From NCBI GenBank assembly GCA_020851615.1, contig JADZCL010000293.1, positions 1 to 8,798 on the forward strand: a stretch of DNA of 8,798 nt, given 5' to 3'. Under the pieces are notes generated by a model that saw only the letters and a program-made list of their open reading frames with translations, was not told where the DNA came from and made no database searches. Shown piece after piece: positions 7,780 through 8,798 of the stretch (position 1 is its first letter; the number at the start of each line of letters is the position of its first letter). The DNA comes from Rubrivivax sp. (GTDB lineage Bacteria > Pseudomonadota > Gammaproteobacteria > Burkholderiales > Burkholderiaceae_C). Both the position numbers and the translations under genes were made by a program.

Positions 7780-7910
7780 GGCTGCTTCGGCGGATACGGT
7801 CCCGGTAAGGACCAACAGCCTCGCAGTCTAGGGTAAACCCTAGGTCCATATACGTGGCAGGGGCTTGCGGCAAGGCGCCACGTCGGCCGGCCCGGCCCCT
7901 CGGACCGACT
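7780..7910. other. 131-base intergenic region, probable promoter of the small gene
   Basis: This gap between the aminotransferase stop and the small gene holds the 16-bp dyad (7828-7843), an AT-rich patch just beyond it (7846-7853) and a weak 5-bp stem (GGTCC/GGACC, 7798-7813). The GC-rich segment just after the aminotransferase stop (about 7870-7905) can fold but lacks a T-run, so no intrinsic terminator is called. I cannot assign confident -35 and -10 boxes. Confidence 0.4.
7828..7843. promoter_or_regulatory. 16-bp dyad, candidate operator upstream of the small gene
   Basis: CTAGGGTAAACCCTAG is a perfect inverted repeat with 7-bp arms (CTAGGGT/ACCCTAG) and a 2-bp centre. It lies in the 131-base gap after the aminotransferase stop and is noticeably more AT-rich than its surroundings. 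Its distance from ATG 7779 (49-64 bases) suits an activator or repressor site near a promoter. I cannot name the binding protein. It does not fit the TyrR box (TGTAAA-N6-TTTACA). Confidence 0.5.
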
Positions 7911-8798
7911 TCAGCGCATCACTGCGGCCATCGCCTGCGCTGCGCGCTCGACGTTGCCGGTGTTGAGCCCGGCCACGCAGATGCGGCCCGAGCGGATCAG
8001 GTAGACGCCGAACTCCTCGCGCAGGCGATCGACCTGGGCCACGCTCAGGCCCGTATAGCTGAACATGCCGCGCTGGGTAAGGAAGTAGTCGAGATCGCGC
8101 CCGGGCAGCTTGGCCGACAGCACCTCGTGCAGGCTGCGGCGCATGGCCAGGATGCGCTCGCGCATCGCCCGCACGTCGGCCTCCCAGCTCGCGCGCAACT
8201 GCGGGTCGCCGAGCACGCGGGCGATGATGCCGCCGGCGTGCAGGCCCGGGCTCGAGTAGTTGCGGCGCACCGTGGCCTTGAGCTGGCCCAGCACACGGGC
8301 GGCCTGGTCGGCGTCGGGGCAGACGACGCTGAGCGCGCCGCAGCGTTCGCCATAGACGCTCATGCTCTTGCTGAACGAGTTGGCGACGAAGAAGGACAGC
8401 CCGGCGTCGGCCAGCAGGCGCGGTGCAAAGGCGTCTTCCTCGATGCCGTCGCCATAGCCCTGGTAGGCGAGATCCAGGAAGGGCAGCAGCTGGCGCTGGC
8501 GCAGCACCGGGACCAGCTCCTCCCACTGCGCGCGCGTCAGGTCCACGCCGGTCGGGTTGTGGCAGCAGGCGTGCAGCAGCACGACGCTGCGTGCAGGCAG
8601 GCCGGCCAGCGTCTGCAGCAGGGCGTCGAACTTCACACCCCCGTGCTCGGCGTCGTAGTAGGGGTAGCTGTGCACCTTCAGCCCCGCGCCCTCGAACATC
8701 GAGCGGTGGTTGTCCCAGGTCGGGTCACTGACCCAGACCTCGGTGCCCGGGAACCAGCGCGCGATGAAGTCGGCGCCGACCTTGAGGCCGGCGCTGGA
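7911..8798 (-). CDS. tyrB: Aromatic/aspartate aminotransferase, class I (N-terminus outside the window)
   Basis: PLP-dependent aminotransferase of the AspC/TyrB family, moving amino groups between aspartate or aromatic amino acids and 2-oxo acids. The last 295 residues are visible; roughly 100 N-terminal residues lie beyond the right edge. Numbered within the visible part: SDPTWDNH begins near residue 24, HNPTGVD (80-86) and FLDLAYQG (107-114) hold the Asn, Asp and Tyr that contact the cofactor, [14 protein letters not shown] (141-154) holds the PLP lysine (Lys144), and SGRICVAG (270-277) holds the Arg (272) that binds the substrate carboxylate. [11 protein letters not shown] is also conserved. 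The frame is intact to TGA 7911-7913. The sequence favours TyrB/AspC over other class I enzymes, but it does not separate aromatic from aspartate preference, so the symbol is tentative. The 131-base gap to the next gene suggests a separate transcript. Confidence 0.93.
   Translation of the reverse strand, partial: SSAGLKVGADFIARWFPGTEVWVSDPTWDNHRSMFEGAGLKVHSYPYYDAEHGGVKFDALLQTLAGLPARSVVLLHACCHNPTGVDLTRAQWEELVPVLRQRQLLPFLDLAYQGYGDGIEEDAFAPRLLADAGLSFFVANSFSKSMSVYGERCGALSVVCPDADQAARVLGQLKATVRRNYSSPGLHAGGIIARVLGDPQLRASWEADVRAMRERILAMRRSLHEVLSAKLPGRDLDYFLTQRGMFSYTGLSVAQVDRLREEFGVYLIRSGRICVAGLNTGNVERAAQAMAAVMR

Noticed and set aside
7828..7843. TyrR box controlling the aminotransferase
   Set aside because: The spacing TGTAAA-N6-TTTACA is absent, and the site lies downstream of the aminotransferase rather than before it.

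Overview
The window is very GC-rich DNA with strong third-position G/C, tightly packed genes and Shine-Dalgarno-led overlapping starts. It looks like a betaproteobacterium, most likely Burkholderiales of the Rubrivivax/Leptothrix/Ideonella kind. That placement is inferred from base composition, the WXXGXW-repeat lipoprotein and the general gene repertoire; no marker gene proves it. I see no rRNA, tRNA, CRISPR array, insertion sequence or phage gene, and no base-composition break that would suggest recent transfer.

Layout. A fragment of a plus-strand gene enters at the left edge (1-197) and ends with the C-terminal half of a response-regulator receiver domain. Everything else is on the minus strand. 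Read in the direction of transcription (right to left) it runs: an aromatic/aspartate aminotransferase cut by the right edge (7911-8798), a small protein of unknown function (7519-7779), two Dpp/Opp-type ABC permeases (6487-7449 and 5657-6490), a cytoplasmic FrnE-like DsbA-family thiol oxidoreductase (5008-5643), a membrane-anchored GGDEF diguanylate cyclase (3866-4951), a WXXGXW-repeat lipoprotein (3436-3783), two Dpp/Opp-type ABC ATPases (2423-3391 and 1620-2426) and an amidase-signature hydrolase (212-1603). No stretch over 300 bases lacks a gene; the longest gap is 131 bases (7780-7910) and it carries a clear 16-bp dyad.

How the genes fit together. The two permeases and two ATPases make a nearly complete peptide/opine/nickel-class (PepT family) importer, with 4-base stop/start overlaps inside each pair. 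The amidase follows the second ATPase by 16 bases, so import of an amide or short peptide followed by cytoplasmic hydrolysis is a reasonable inference. No substrate-binding protein is in the window. The permease and ATPase halves are separated by three genes of unrelated families, an unusual arrangement for an Opp/Dpp locus. The FrnE-like gene is close enough to the second permease (13 bases) to be co-translated with it; the diguanylate cyclase and lipoprotein have looser spacing and may be separate units.

Overall this is mostly ordinary chromosomal metabolism and transport. The parts most worth a second look are the split transporter with its inserted genes, the exact 14-residue periodicity of the lipoprotein, and the dyad upstream of the small unknown gene. 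I found no convincing evidence of a wholly new system.
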